A stretch of DNA of 7,153 nt from Victivallales bacterium. Its GTDB lineage: Bacteria; Verrucomicrobiota; Lentisphaeria; Victivallales; UBA1829. Positions 1-5,432 of the stretch are shown here, in pieces; the stretch's first letter is position 1, and every line of letters begins with the position of its first letter. Under the pieces are notes generated by a model. It searched no databases, was not told the DNA's origin, and saw only the letters and a list, made by a program, of their open reading frames with translations. Made by a program: the position numbers and the translations under genes. The stretch covers positions 1 through 7,153 of the forward strand of contig JAEEQO010000157.1 in the NCBI GenBank assembly GCA_016285335.1, read 5' to 3'.

Positions 1-1
1 C

Positions 2-244
2 CCGTGGACGTTCCGCGGTCAGGTCACCGGCGCGGCGAAGAACAGCTTCACGATCCATCCCGGCGTGATCGACTTCAAGGGCCGCACGTTCCTCTTCTAC
101 CACAACGGCACGCTCGACCGCGACGGTCAGAAGGGTCAGGGCCTGCGTCGTTCCGTGTGCGTGGACGAGCTCTTCTTCAACGAGGATGGCACGGTCAAGC
201 CGCTGACGCAGACGAAGGAAGGCGTCACGGAACCCGTGAAGTAA
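2..244 (+). CDS. GH43-family glycoside hydrolase, C-terminal fragment
   Basis: The first 80 visible codons are open from the window edge to TAA at 242-244; the start and most of the protein lie upstream. The fragment contains HPGVIDFKGRTFLFYHNG, then a short stretch leading to RRSVCVDELFFNEDGTV. This pattern is typical of the last beta-propeller blade of family 43 arabinofuranosidases and beta-xylosidases, which cleave arabinose or xylose units from plant hemicelluloses. The catalytic acids of that family lie further N-terminal and cannot be seen, so activity and exact substrate are unknown. The next gene starts 22 nt downstream on the same strand without an obvious terminator, so the two are probably co-transcribed. 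The family call rests on remembered family sequence patterns and is fairly secure; substrate specificity is not. Confidence 0.8.
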   Translation, partial: PWTFRGQVTGAAKNSFTIHPGVIDFKGRTFLFYHNGTLDRDGQKGQGLRRSVCVDELFFNEDGTVKPLTQTKEGVTEPVK

Positions 245-266
245 CCGCGCGCCCCGGAAATCGCCC

Positions 267-1646
267 ATGACCGCCGTACTGGTCTTCTGCACGCTCTCGC
301 TCTTCCTGGTCCTCGGGAAGTGCCTCCGCGTGTACATCCCGATCCTGCAGAAACTCTACCTGCCGAGCTCGATCATCGGCGGGGCCGTGGCGCTCGTCGT
401 CTTCAAGTGCTTCCCCTCGCTGGTCCCTGCCGAGGTGTTCGACTCCATCGGCAAGCTGCCGCGGTTCCTCATCAACGTGGTTTTCGCGGCGCTCTTCCTG
501 GGCGTGAAGTCGCCGAAGTTCAGCCGCATGGCCGCCGTGGCGTTCCCGCAGCTGTGCTTCGGCCAGTTCATCGCCTGGGGCCAGTACGTGCTCGGGCTCG
601 GTCTCACCGGATTCGTGCTGATGCCGCTCTTCGGTGTCTCCCCTGCGTTCGGCAATCTGCTGGAGATCGGGCTCGAGGGCGGACACGGCACGGTCGGCGG
701 CATGGCGGAGGTGTTCGATTCCTACGGCTGGAGCGACGGCGTGGCGCTGGGCTACACCATGGCCACGGCAGGCATGATCATCGCGATCGTGGTCGGCATG
801 GTCCTGGTGAACTGGGCCAGCCGCAAAGGCTACGTGCAGGAATACGTCCCGCTCGATGAGATGGACCGGCTCCATCTGCGCGGCATTTACCGCCGGCGCG
901 AACAGCCTCCTGCGGGGCGTCAGACGGTCGTGTGCGATTCCATCGACTCGCTCGCCTGGCACTGCGCCCTGATCGGCGTGGCCGTGGCGATCGGCTACGC
1001 GATCCTCTTCGGTTTCCAGCACCTCGAAACCGCGCTCTTCCCGAAGGCTTCCATCCGCATCTTCTCCGGCTTCCCGCTCTTCCCCCTGTGCATGATCGGC
1101 GGCCTCATCATCCAGCACGCGTTCCAGAAACTCCGCTTCGCCACGCTCGTGGACGGCAACCAGATGAAACGCATCTCCGGCGCGTCGCTGGATTTCCTGG
1201 TCATTTCCGCCATCGCCACGATCCGCATCGAAGTGGTGCTGCAGAACTGGCTCCCGCTGCTCATCCTCCTCAGCTCCGGCACGATCCTGTCGGTCGCGAT
1301 GGTGATCTTCGTGGCGCCGAAACTCTTCCGCAACGCCTGGTTCGAACGCGCCATCGCAGATTTCGGACAGTCGCTCGGCGTCACCGCGACCGGGCTCCTG
1401 CTGCTCCGCACGGTCGACCCGGAGAGCAAGACCGAAGCGACGGCCGCGTTCGGCTACAAGCAGCTGCTTCACGAGCCCTTCATGGGCGGCGGCATCGTGA
1501 CCGCGCTCGCCCTCACGCTCGTCTTCACGATCGGCTGGGTGCCGGTCTTCGTCGCATCGGCGGTTTTCTGCGTCTTCTGGGGCGTCCTGATCGTCGCCGT
1601 GATCCTCCGCAACCGCAAATGCAAACTCCAAGGAACCGAATCATGA
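267..1646 (+). CDS. gltS: GltS-type sodium/glutamate symporter family protein
   Basis: This 459-residue, very hydrophobic inner-membrane protein resembles the GltS family, which imports glutamate with sodium ions. The signs are an N-terminal PSSIIGGA stretch (residues 33-40), a GGHGT motif (138-142) in a glycine-rich segment likely to form a re-entrant loop, and a second glycine/threonine segment GQSLGVTATG (367-376) at the equivalent place in the C-terminal half. The family has two inverted halves. Here they are joined by a hydrophilic, charged linker at about 186-228, which helps explain why the protein is longer than the roughly 400 residues of E. coli GltS. The start at 267 is preceded only by a weak GGAA (256-259). 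The stop overlaps the next start (ATGA, 1643-1646). Glutamate as substrate is inferred from family only, and a related organic anion is possible. Confidence 0.8.
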   Translation: MTAVLVFCTLSLFLVLGKCLRVYIPILQKLYLPSSIIGGAVALVVFKCFPSLVPAEVFDSIGKLPRFLINVVFAALFLGVKSPKFSRMAAVAFPQLCFGQFIAWGQYVLGLGLTGFVLMPLFGVSPAFGNLLEIGLEGGHGTVGGMAEVFDSYGWSDGVALGYTMATAGMIIAIVVGMVLVNWASRKGYVQEYVPLDEMDRLHLRGIYRRREQPPAGRQTVVCDSIDSLAWHCALIGVAVAIGYAILFGFQHLETALFPKASIRIFSGFPLFPLCMIGGLIIQHAFQKLRFATLVDGNQMKRISGASLDFLVISAIATIRIEVVLQNWLPLLILLSSGTILSVAMVIFVAPKLFRNAWFERAIADFGQSLGVTATGLLLLRTVDPESKTEATAAFGYKQLLHEPFMGGGIVTALALTLVFTIGWVPVFVASAVFCVFWGVLIVAVILRNRKCKLQGTES

Positions 1647-1975
1647 TCATCGTCAACACCGAAACGATCCCCGGCATGAAGATCGTCGAATTCAAGGGCC
1701 TCGTTCAGGGCAACACCGTCCGCGCGAAACACGTCGGCCGCGACATCGCCGCGTCGTTCAAGAACCTCGTCGGCGGCGAGCTCAAAGGCTACACCGAACT
1801 GCTCGTAGAATCCCGCCGGGAGGCCCTCGCACGCATGATCGCGCAGGCCGAGGAACTCCGCGCGAACGCCGTCGTGAACGTCCGGTTTGCCACCAGCAGC
1901 ATCACTGCCGGCGCGGCCGAGCTCTACGCCTACGGCACCGCCGTCGTCGCCGTCCCCGCCGAACCGGAGGCCTGA
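1643..1975 (+). CDS. YbjQ/UPF0145 family protein, soluble form
   Basis: This 110-residue protein is close in length to E. coli YbjQ (107 residues) and covers the whole domain. An N-terminal strand segment NTETIPGMKIVEFKGLVQGN (5-24) matches the family opening. It is followed by VGGELKGYTE (43-52), a helix with REALARMIAQA (59-69), the core strand ANAVVNVRF (74-82), and a final strand ending in YGTAVVAV (97-104). The family is annotated as putative heavy-metal-binding from its fold, and its biochemical role is not established. I see no cluster of Cys or His residues that would prove metal binding. No signal peptide or membrane segment is present, so it is probably cytoplasmic. Translation is coupled to the upstream symporter by the ATGA overlap and has an AAGGA site at 1630-1634. 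The next gene is a paralogue. Confidence 0.85.
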   Translation: MIIVNTETIPGMKIVEFKGLVQGNTVRAKHVGRDIAASFKNLVGGELKGYTELLVESRREALARMIAQAEELRANAVVNVRFATSSITAGAAELYAYGTAVVAVPAEPEA

Positions 1976-1976
1976 C

Positions 1977-2468
1977 ATGCCCGACGACGTCCATGCGGCA
2001 ATCATTTCGCTGGTGTTTTACGTCGTCGTGCCGCTGCTGCTTCTGGGCGGCACGTGGCTCACCCAGCACCTGATCGTCAGATCGCGCAGAAAATACCTGT
2101 CGGAGCAGGAGGCGTATTTCCGGGACCGGATCCCGATGACCAACCTGAAACGGTTCCCGGACGCGAACTGCTCCTCGTCCTCGCTTGTCACGGGCGCGGC
2201 AGTGATCGCGGGCAACTACTTCATCTCGTTCGTCTCCATGTTCAAGCACCTGTTCGGCGGCGAGCTGAAGGGCTACACTGGCATGTGTGCCGACGCCCGG
2301 CGTCTGGCGATCGTCCGCATGCTCCAGGACGCCGAGGCAATCGGGGCCGACGCCGTCTGCAACGTCCGGTTCGAGACCTCCACGATCAATTCCGCCGAAC
2401 AGAGACAGAAGACCGCGGGCGTCGAGCTCATCGCCTATGGTACGGCATACCGCAGAATCCGCGCATGA
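1977..2468 (+). CDS. Membrane-anchored YbjQ/UPF0145 family protein
   Basis: This 163-residue protein has a single membrane segment at about 8-28 followed by a basic patch (RSRRK, 35-39), which predicts a cytoplasmic C-terminal part. Residues about 58-163 form a YbjQ domain. Over the 49 residues from FKHLFGGELKGYT to the strand ending NVRFETSTI, 28 are identical to the upstream protein, so the two probably arose by duplication and then diverged, or form a hetero-oligomer. I chose ATG 1977 because GGAGG at 1966-1970 lies 6 nt upstream, the gap to the previous stop is 1 nt, and translation from here begins just before the membrane helix. An in-frame ATG at 1887 lies inside the previous gene and would add an unlikely Pro/Ser/Arg-rich leader. 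The stop overlaps the start of the next gene by ATGA. Function is unknown. Confidence 0.85.
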   Translation: MPDDVHAAIISLVFYVVVPLLLLGGTWLTQHLIVRSRRKYLSEQEAYFRDRIPMTNLKRFPDANCSSSSLVTGAAVIAGNYFISFVSMFKHLFGGELKGYTGMCADARRLAIVRMLQDAEAIGADAVCNVRFETSTINSAEQRQKTAGVELIAYGTAYRRIRA

Positions 2469-3217
2469 AAGACCGCGACAAACTCTTCTCCGTCGACGAC
2501 GAGGTCGCGTTGCATCCCGAGCTGAACCGGGAGCATACGGCCGCCGAGGACCTGCCTGAAGCCCCTCGAAATGAGGCGGACGGCACCTCGCGCGCCAGAT
2601 ACTACAGCTCCACGGCGTTCGAACCCGGCATCGGCGCGGGTCCCACGCCCGAATACCGCGAGATGATCCGGCGCGAGCAGGCGCGTTACCCCGGCTCGAT
2701 GCTCCCTGTCATTTCGATCCTGTGCGGCGTCGCGGGCGGCCTCTTCGCGGTCCCCGCGGTCTTCCTGAGCGGGATCAAATCCGTTTTCGGGGTTTTCATC
2801 CTCGTTTTCCTGGGGCCGTTCGCCGAGGAGACCCTGAAGCAGAGCGGAGCCGTCTTCCAGCTCGAGAAAATGCCCGGTTCGCTCCGCTACGACTGGCAGT
2901 TCTTCCTGTCCGGCATGCTCGGCGGCGCGGTCTTCAGCGTGATCGAGAATCTGATCTACCAGCACATTTACCTCAGGCAGCTCTCGCCCGAAACCCTCGC
3001 CGACGTGATGGCGTTCCGCTGGACGATCTGCATGGCGCTGCATGTCCTGTGCACCGTGGTCTCCTCGCTCGGGCTCCGCCGCGTCTGGCGCGACAGCCTG
3101 GCGAAGGAGCGCCCCTGCCGCATCTCGGATGCGTTCCCGTGGTTCGCCCTGGCAACGTGCATCCACGGCCTGTACAATTTCTCCATGCTCCTCCTCGATC
3201 CCTTCCCGAAGACCTGA
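2465..3217 (+). CDS. PrsW-like intramembrane protease family protein
   Basis: This 250-residue protein starts with a charged, hydrophilic tail (1-75) and continues with several membrane helices (from about 79 to 245). The signature residues of the PrsW family are visible: E121-E122-x-x-K125 within a helix (FLGPFAEETLK), F157-x-x-x-E161-N162 (AVFSVIENLIY), His193 in a later helix (MALHVLC), and His234-x-x-x-Asn238 (IHGLYNF). B. subtilis PrsW performs the first membrane cleavage of the anti-sigma factor RsiW, but many family members have no known substrate. The last motif is HxxxN, not the HxxxD described for PrsW; it is also reminiscent of CPBP (CAAX/Abi) proteases. No good Shine-Dalgarno site precedes the start, so translation likely depends on coupling through the ATGA overlap with the membrane YbjQ gene. 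It is the last gene of the run. Protease activity is inferred. Confidence 0.8.
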   Translation: MKDRDKLFSVDDEVALHPELNREHTAAEDLPEAPRNEADGTSRARYYSSTAFEPGIGAGPTPEYREMIRREQARYPGSMLPVISILCGVAGGLFAVPAVFLSGIKSVFGVFILVFLGPFAEETLKQSGAVFQLEKMPGSLRYDWQFFLSGMLGGAVFSVIENLIYQHIYLRQLSPETLADVMAFRWTICMALHVLCTVVSSLGLRRVWRDSLAKERPCRISDAFPWFALATCIHGLYNFSMLLLDPFPKT

Positions 3218-3460
3218 AACAGGGCCTTCTTGCCTCAAAACACGCCCCTTTCCGACCGTGTTGCACAATAAAAAAGGGACTTCGCCGGGTATCCTTAAAG
3301 GGTATCTCTAAAATGTAATACCGCCCCCGTCCGGCCCTCGTTTTTGCCTCCGTTTCCGCCTCCGTTTTTATCCATTATCTGTTTTCACGGGATGTCATGT
3401 TTTACATTCCGTGAAATATTCTTTTGTGTCGAAAAAGGGCGTTTTGAGCTCGAATAAAAG
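3218..3460. other. Intergenic region upstream of the nitrogen operon
   Basis: I see no gene in this stretch. It is visibly richer in A and T than the coding DNA around it. It contains a 12-nt period repeated twice (GCCTCCGTTT at 3346-3355 and 3358-3367), a short imperfect palindrome TATCCTTAAAGGGTA at 3290-3304 with too small a loop for a stable hairpin, and the larger interrupted palindrome at 3383-3416 listed separately. No convincing classical terminator follows the PrsW-like gene directly. Confidence 0.6.
3383..3416. repeat. 13-bp interrupted palindrome upstream of the sigma-54 promoter
   Basis: TTTCACGGGATGT (3383-3395) pairs with ACATTCCGTGAAA (3404-3416), with twelve Watson-Crick pairs and one G-T pair around an 8-nt centre. 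The centre is about 88 bp upstream of the predicted glnK transcription start. That suits a binding site for the enhancer-binding activator that sigma-54 promoters need, although it does not match the classical NtrC site. It could instead act as a weak terminator for the upstream operon, since TATTCTTTTG follows, but that tract is broken. Confidence 0.6.
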
Positions 3461-3477
3461 TTGGCACGGGACTTGCT
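3461..3477 (+). promoter_or_regulatory. Sigma-54 (-24/-12) promoter of glnK-amtB
   Basis: TTGGCACGGGACTTGCT matches the sigma-54 consensus YTGGCACGRNNNTTGCW at every defined position. The invariant GG is at 3463-3464 and the invariant GC at 3475-3476, separated by the required 10 nt. Transcription should start near 3488, giving a leader of about 28 nt before the PII gene. Sigma-54 control of a PII/ammonium-transporter operon is the classic nitrogen-limitation arrangement, so induction by an enhancer-binding activator under low nitrogen is expected. Confidence 0.9.
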
Positions 3478-3495
3478 CTCACCAGGCATAACCCC

Positions 3496-3514
3496 ACGAA
3501 CGAAGGAGGTTCGT
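3496..3514 (+). promoter_or_regulatory. Leader hairpin with the glnK ribosome-binding site in its loop
   Basis: ACGAAC (3496-3501) and GTTCGT (3509-3514) are perfect inverted copies around the 7-nt loop GAAGGAG, so the strong Shine-Dalgarno sequence AAGGAGG (3503-3509) is mostly presented in the loop. The start codon follows 1 nt after the stem. Whether the hairpin regulates translation or stability is not known. Confidence 0.55.
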
Positions 3515-3515
3515 A

Positions 3516-3857
3516 ATGAAATTGATAATTGCTTATATTCAGCCCGACCGGCTGAATCCGGTGAAGCAGGCATTGTATGCCCGCAGTGTGTTCAAGATCT
3601 CCGTGACCAATGCGCTCGGCTGCGGTCAGCAGAAAGGCTATTCGCAGATGTGGCGCGGCGCGTTGAGGGAAGTCAACCTGCTGAAGAAAGTCCGCCTGGC
3701 CATCGCGGTGAACGACGACTTCGTCGAGACCACGATCGAGGGCATCTGCGAGGGTGCGCGGACCGGCCATATCGGCGACGGCAAAATATTCGTGCTGCCC
3801 ATGGACGAGTGCATCCGCATCCGCACGGGCGAACGCGGCCCGGAAGCGATCGGATAA
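3516..3857 (+). CDS. glnK: Nitrogen regulatory protein PII (GlnK type)
   Basis: This 113-residue protein aligns with E. coli GlnB/GlnK without gaps through residue 105. PII proteins are trimeric cytoplasmic sensors of ATP/ADP and 2-oxoglutarate; the GlnK type binds and blocks AmtB. Ligand residues are intact: Gln39, Lys58, the GDGK loop (Gly87-Lys90), Arg101 and Arg103. The C-terminal signature TGHIGDGKIFV (83-93) is clear. In the T-loop (about 37-55) Arg47, which plugs the transporter pore in E. coli GlnK, is kept. Tyr51, the uridylylation site, is Arg51; position 46 is Trp and 49 is Ala. Control by uridylylation at residue 51 is therefore impossible, and direct ligand sensing is likely. The start is fixed by AAGGAGG at 3503-3509. 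The gene lies 28 nt behind a sigma-54 start and 17 nt before amtB, supporting the GlnK name over GlnB. Confidence 0.93.
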   Translation: MKLIIAYIQPDRLNPVKQALYARSVFKISVTNALGCGQQKGYSQMWRGALREVNLLKKVRLAIAVNDDFVETTIEGICEGARTGHIGDGKIFVLPMDECIRIRTGERGPEAIG

Positions 3858-3874
3858 GAGAAATTGAGGTGAAC

Positions 3875-5224
3875 ATGAAAACGATTTTTACATTTTTGGC
3901 CATGTGCGGCGTGATGTTCGCCGCAACGGCCGCGGAAGAAAACAGCGCCCCCGCCACGATGGAAGCGGTGGAGGCCGTGCAGGTCAATCTGAACGTCGTC
4001 TGGACGCTCATCGCGGGCATCCTGGTCTTCGTGATGCAGGCCGGGTTCGCCCTGGTGGAAGCCGGGCTGACGCGGGCGAAGAACACGAGCAACATCATGA
4101 TGAAGAACGTGATGGACTTCGTGATCGGCTCCGTCTGCTTCTGGATCATCGGTTCGGCGTTCATGTTCGGAGCCACGAAGTTCGGCTTCATCGGCACCGA
4201 CGGCTTCTTCATGGACATTTTCAACACGGGAGACGACTGGAACTGGACGTACATGTTCTTCCAGACCATGTTCTGCGCCACGGCCGCGACGATCGTGTCC
4301 GGCGCCATGGCCGAACGCACGCAGTTCCGGTCCTACCTGATCTACTCCGCGATCATTTCGCTCTTCATCTACCCGATCGCGGGCAAATGGGCGTGGGGCG
4401 GCGGCTGGCTGGCCGACCTGAACTTCCATGACTTCGCCGGCTCCACGGTGGTCCACAGCGTCGGCGGCTGGCTGGCGCTCACCGGAGCGATCGCCCTCGG
4501 CCCCAGAATCGGCAAATACGGCCCGGACGGGAAGCCGCGCGCCATCCCCGGTCACAACATCGCGTTCGCGGCGGTCGGCGTGCTGGTCCTGTGGATCGGC
4601 TGGTTCGGGTTCAACCCCGGTTCGACCGTGGCGGGCAACGGCGACATCGGCCGGGTGGCTCTGATCACGAACTTCGGCGCGGTCGCCGGTACCCTGACGG
4701 CGATGTTCACCGCGTGGGCGATCCTGAAGAAGCCGGACGCCTCCATGACGCTGAACGGCGCGCTCGCCGGACTGGTGGCGATCACCGCCCCGTGCGACAT
4801 CGTGACGCCCGTCGGCGCACTGATCATCGGCGCGGTCTCCGGCGTGCTGGTGGTCCTGAGCGTGCTCGCCATCGACCGCATCAGGATCGACGATCCGGTC
4901 GGCGCGATCAGCGTCCACCTGGTGAACGGCGTGTGGGGCACGCTCGCCTGCGGTCTCTTCGGCGCGGAAGCGACCCTGAAGATCGCCGGTGCGGAAGCGA
5001 ACACCGGGCTGTTCTACGGCGGCGGGTTCCACTCCACCGCGGTCCAGCTCCTCGGCATCGCCGCGTACGGCGCATGGGCGTTTATCCTGGGCATGATCAC
5101 GTTCATCACGCTCAAGAAGACGGTCGGCCTGCGCGTCAGCGCGGAGGAGGAACTCAAGGGCCTGGACATCACCGAGCACGGCAACGACGCGTATGCGGGA
5201 TTCCAGATCTTCGCGAACGAATAA
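3875..5224 (+). CDS. amtB: Ammonium transporter AmtB
   Basis: This 449-residue protein forms the trimeric inner-membrane channel that takes up ammonium. A signal peptide (about 1-20, ending ATAA before EE) precedes the usual eleven-helix core. Key residues are present: the family signature starting at Asp186 (DFAGSTVVHS), the twin pore histidines His194 and His348, Trp174 in WAWGGG, and the WFGFNPGS segment (243-250) carrying one pore-gate Phe and the Ser of the outer ammonium site. FQTMF matches the other gate Phe region. The C-terminal tail (EEELKGLDITEHG, near 425-440) is the conserved segment that contacts PII. ATG 3875 is chosen because GAGGTGA (3866-3872) precedes it and a signal peptide follows. 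Co-transcribed with glnK from the sigma-54 promoter, it should be made under nitrogen limitation and gated by the neighbouring PII. Confidence 0.96.
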   Translation: MKTIFTFLAMCGVMFAATAAEENSAPATMEAVEAVQVNLNVVWTLIAGILVFVMQAGFALVEAGLTRAKNTSNIMMKNVMDFVIGSVCFWIIGSAFMFGATKFGFIGTDGFFMDIFNTGDDWNWTYMFFQTMFCATAATIVSGAMAERTQFRSYLIYSAIISLFIYPIAGKWAWGGGWLADLNFHDFAGSTVVHSVGGWLALTGAIALGPRIGKYGPDGKPRAIPGHNIAFAAVGVLVLWIGWFGFNPGSTVAGNGDIGRVALITNFGAVAGTLTAMFTAWAILKKPDASMTLNGALAGLVAITAPCDIVTPVGALIIGAVSGVLVVLSVLAIDRIRIDDPVGAISVHLVNGVWGTLACGLFGAEATLKIAGAEANTGLFYGGGFHSTAVQLLGIAAYGAWAFILGMITFITLKKTVGLRVSAEEELKGLDITEHGNDAYAGFQIFANE

Positions 5225-5240
5225 ATAAACGATTGCTCCC

Positions 5241-5296
5241 GGACGGGATTTCGAGCGGAAATGATGATGAGTCCGCCCGGAATCCCGTCCTTTTTT
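5241..5296 (+). terminator. Rho-independent terminator of glnK-amtB
   Basis: GGACGGGATT (5241-5250) pairs perfectly with AATCCCGTCC (5281-5290), and the stem continues inward through 5251-5259 with 5272-5280, with one G-T pair and one A/C mismatch. The stem totals about 18 pairs with a 12-nt loop (5260-5271) and is followed by six T residues (5291-5296). It starts 16 nt after the amtB stop and should end the operon efficiently. Confidence 0.95.
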
Positions 5297-5334
5297 GTGC
5301 TCACGACCAAAACAGTCATATTATTTGGATGTTT

Positions 5335-5370
5335 TCTCCGTTCTTTCCTTGTAATCTGACGGAACGGAGA
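5335..5370. repeat. 9-bp inverted repeat around the -35 box
   Basis: TCTCCGTTC (5335-5343) and GAACGGAGA (5362-5370) are perfect inverted copies separated by 18 nt. The pair brackets the predicted -35 hexamer at 5349-5354 and the right arm lies in the promoter spacer, immediately before the -10 box. Half-site centres are 27 nt apart. A transcription-factor operator is plausible; the regulator is unknown. Confidence 0.5.
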
Positions 5371-5377
5371 TTATATT
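5349..5377 (+). promoter_or_regulatory. Sigma-70-type promoter of the propeller gene
   Basis: TTGTAA (5349-5354) and TATATT (5372-5377) are separated by 17 nt, the optimal spacing for housekeeping sigma factors. Transcription would begin near 5384, giving a leader of about 50 nt. The local AT-rich stretch between a terminator and an isolated gene supports the call, but it rests on consensus matching alone. Confidence 0.6.
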
Positions 5378-5432
5378 AGTCTTCTCAACGCGCCGCAATC
5401 CATTCGTCTTCATTCACAAGGAGCAAGACACG

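Noticed and set aside
225..1631. Long open frame of 468 codons on the minus strand
   Set aside because: It is exactly antisense to the gltS-type gene, rich in Glu/Arg/Asp/His with no recognisable domain, and is a by-product of high G/C at third codon positions.
932..1642. N-terminal extension of the first YbjQ gene into the symporter gene
   Set aside because: The added part is an Arg/Pro-rich out-of-frame reading of the symporter; the YbjQ domain starts cleanly at 1643.
3290..3304. Palindrome TATCCTTAAAGGGTA as a terminator of the first operon
   Set aside because: The arms are separated by a single base, so no hairpin loop can form without losing pairs, and no T tract follows.
3346..3367. 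Two tandem copies of GCCTCCGTTT as a repeat array
   Set aside because: Only two copies of a low-complexity pyrimidine-rich unit; no CRISPR-like or iteron structure.
3385..3573. Small minus-strand frame of 62 codons across the glnK promoter
   Set aside because: It covers the sigma-54 promoter and the glnK start, and has no recognisable content.
3461..3874. N-terminal extension of amtB to an upstream in-frame start
   Set aside because: It would overlap the whole PII gene in another frame, while ATG 3875 has a good ribosome site and begins a signal peptide.
3638..5179. Long open frame of 513 codons on the minus strand
   Set aside because: It lies antisense to glnK and amtB, both certain genes, and its translation is a low-complexity charged shadow.
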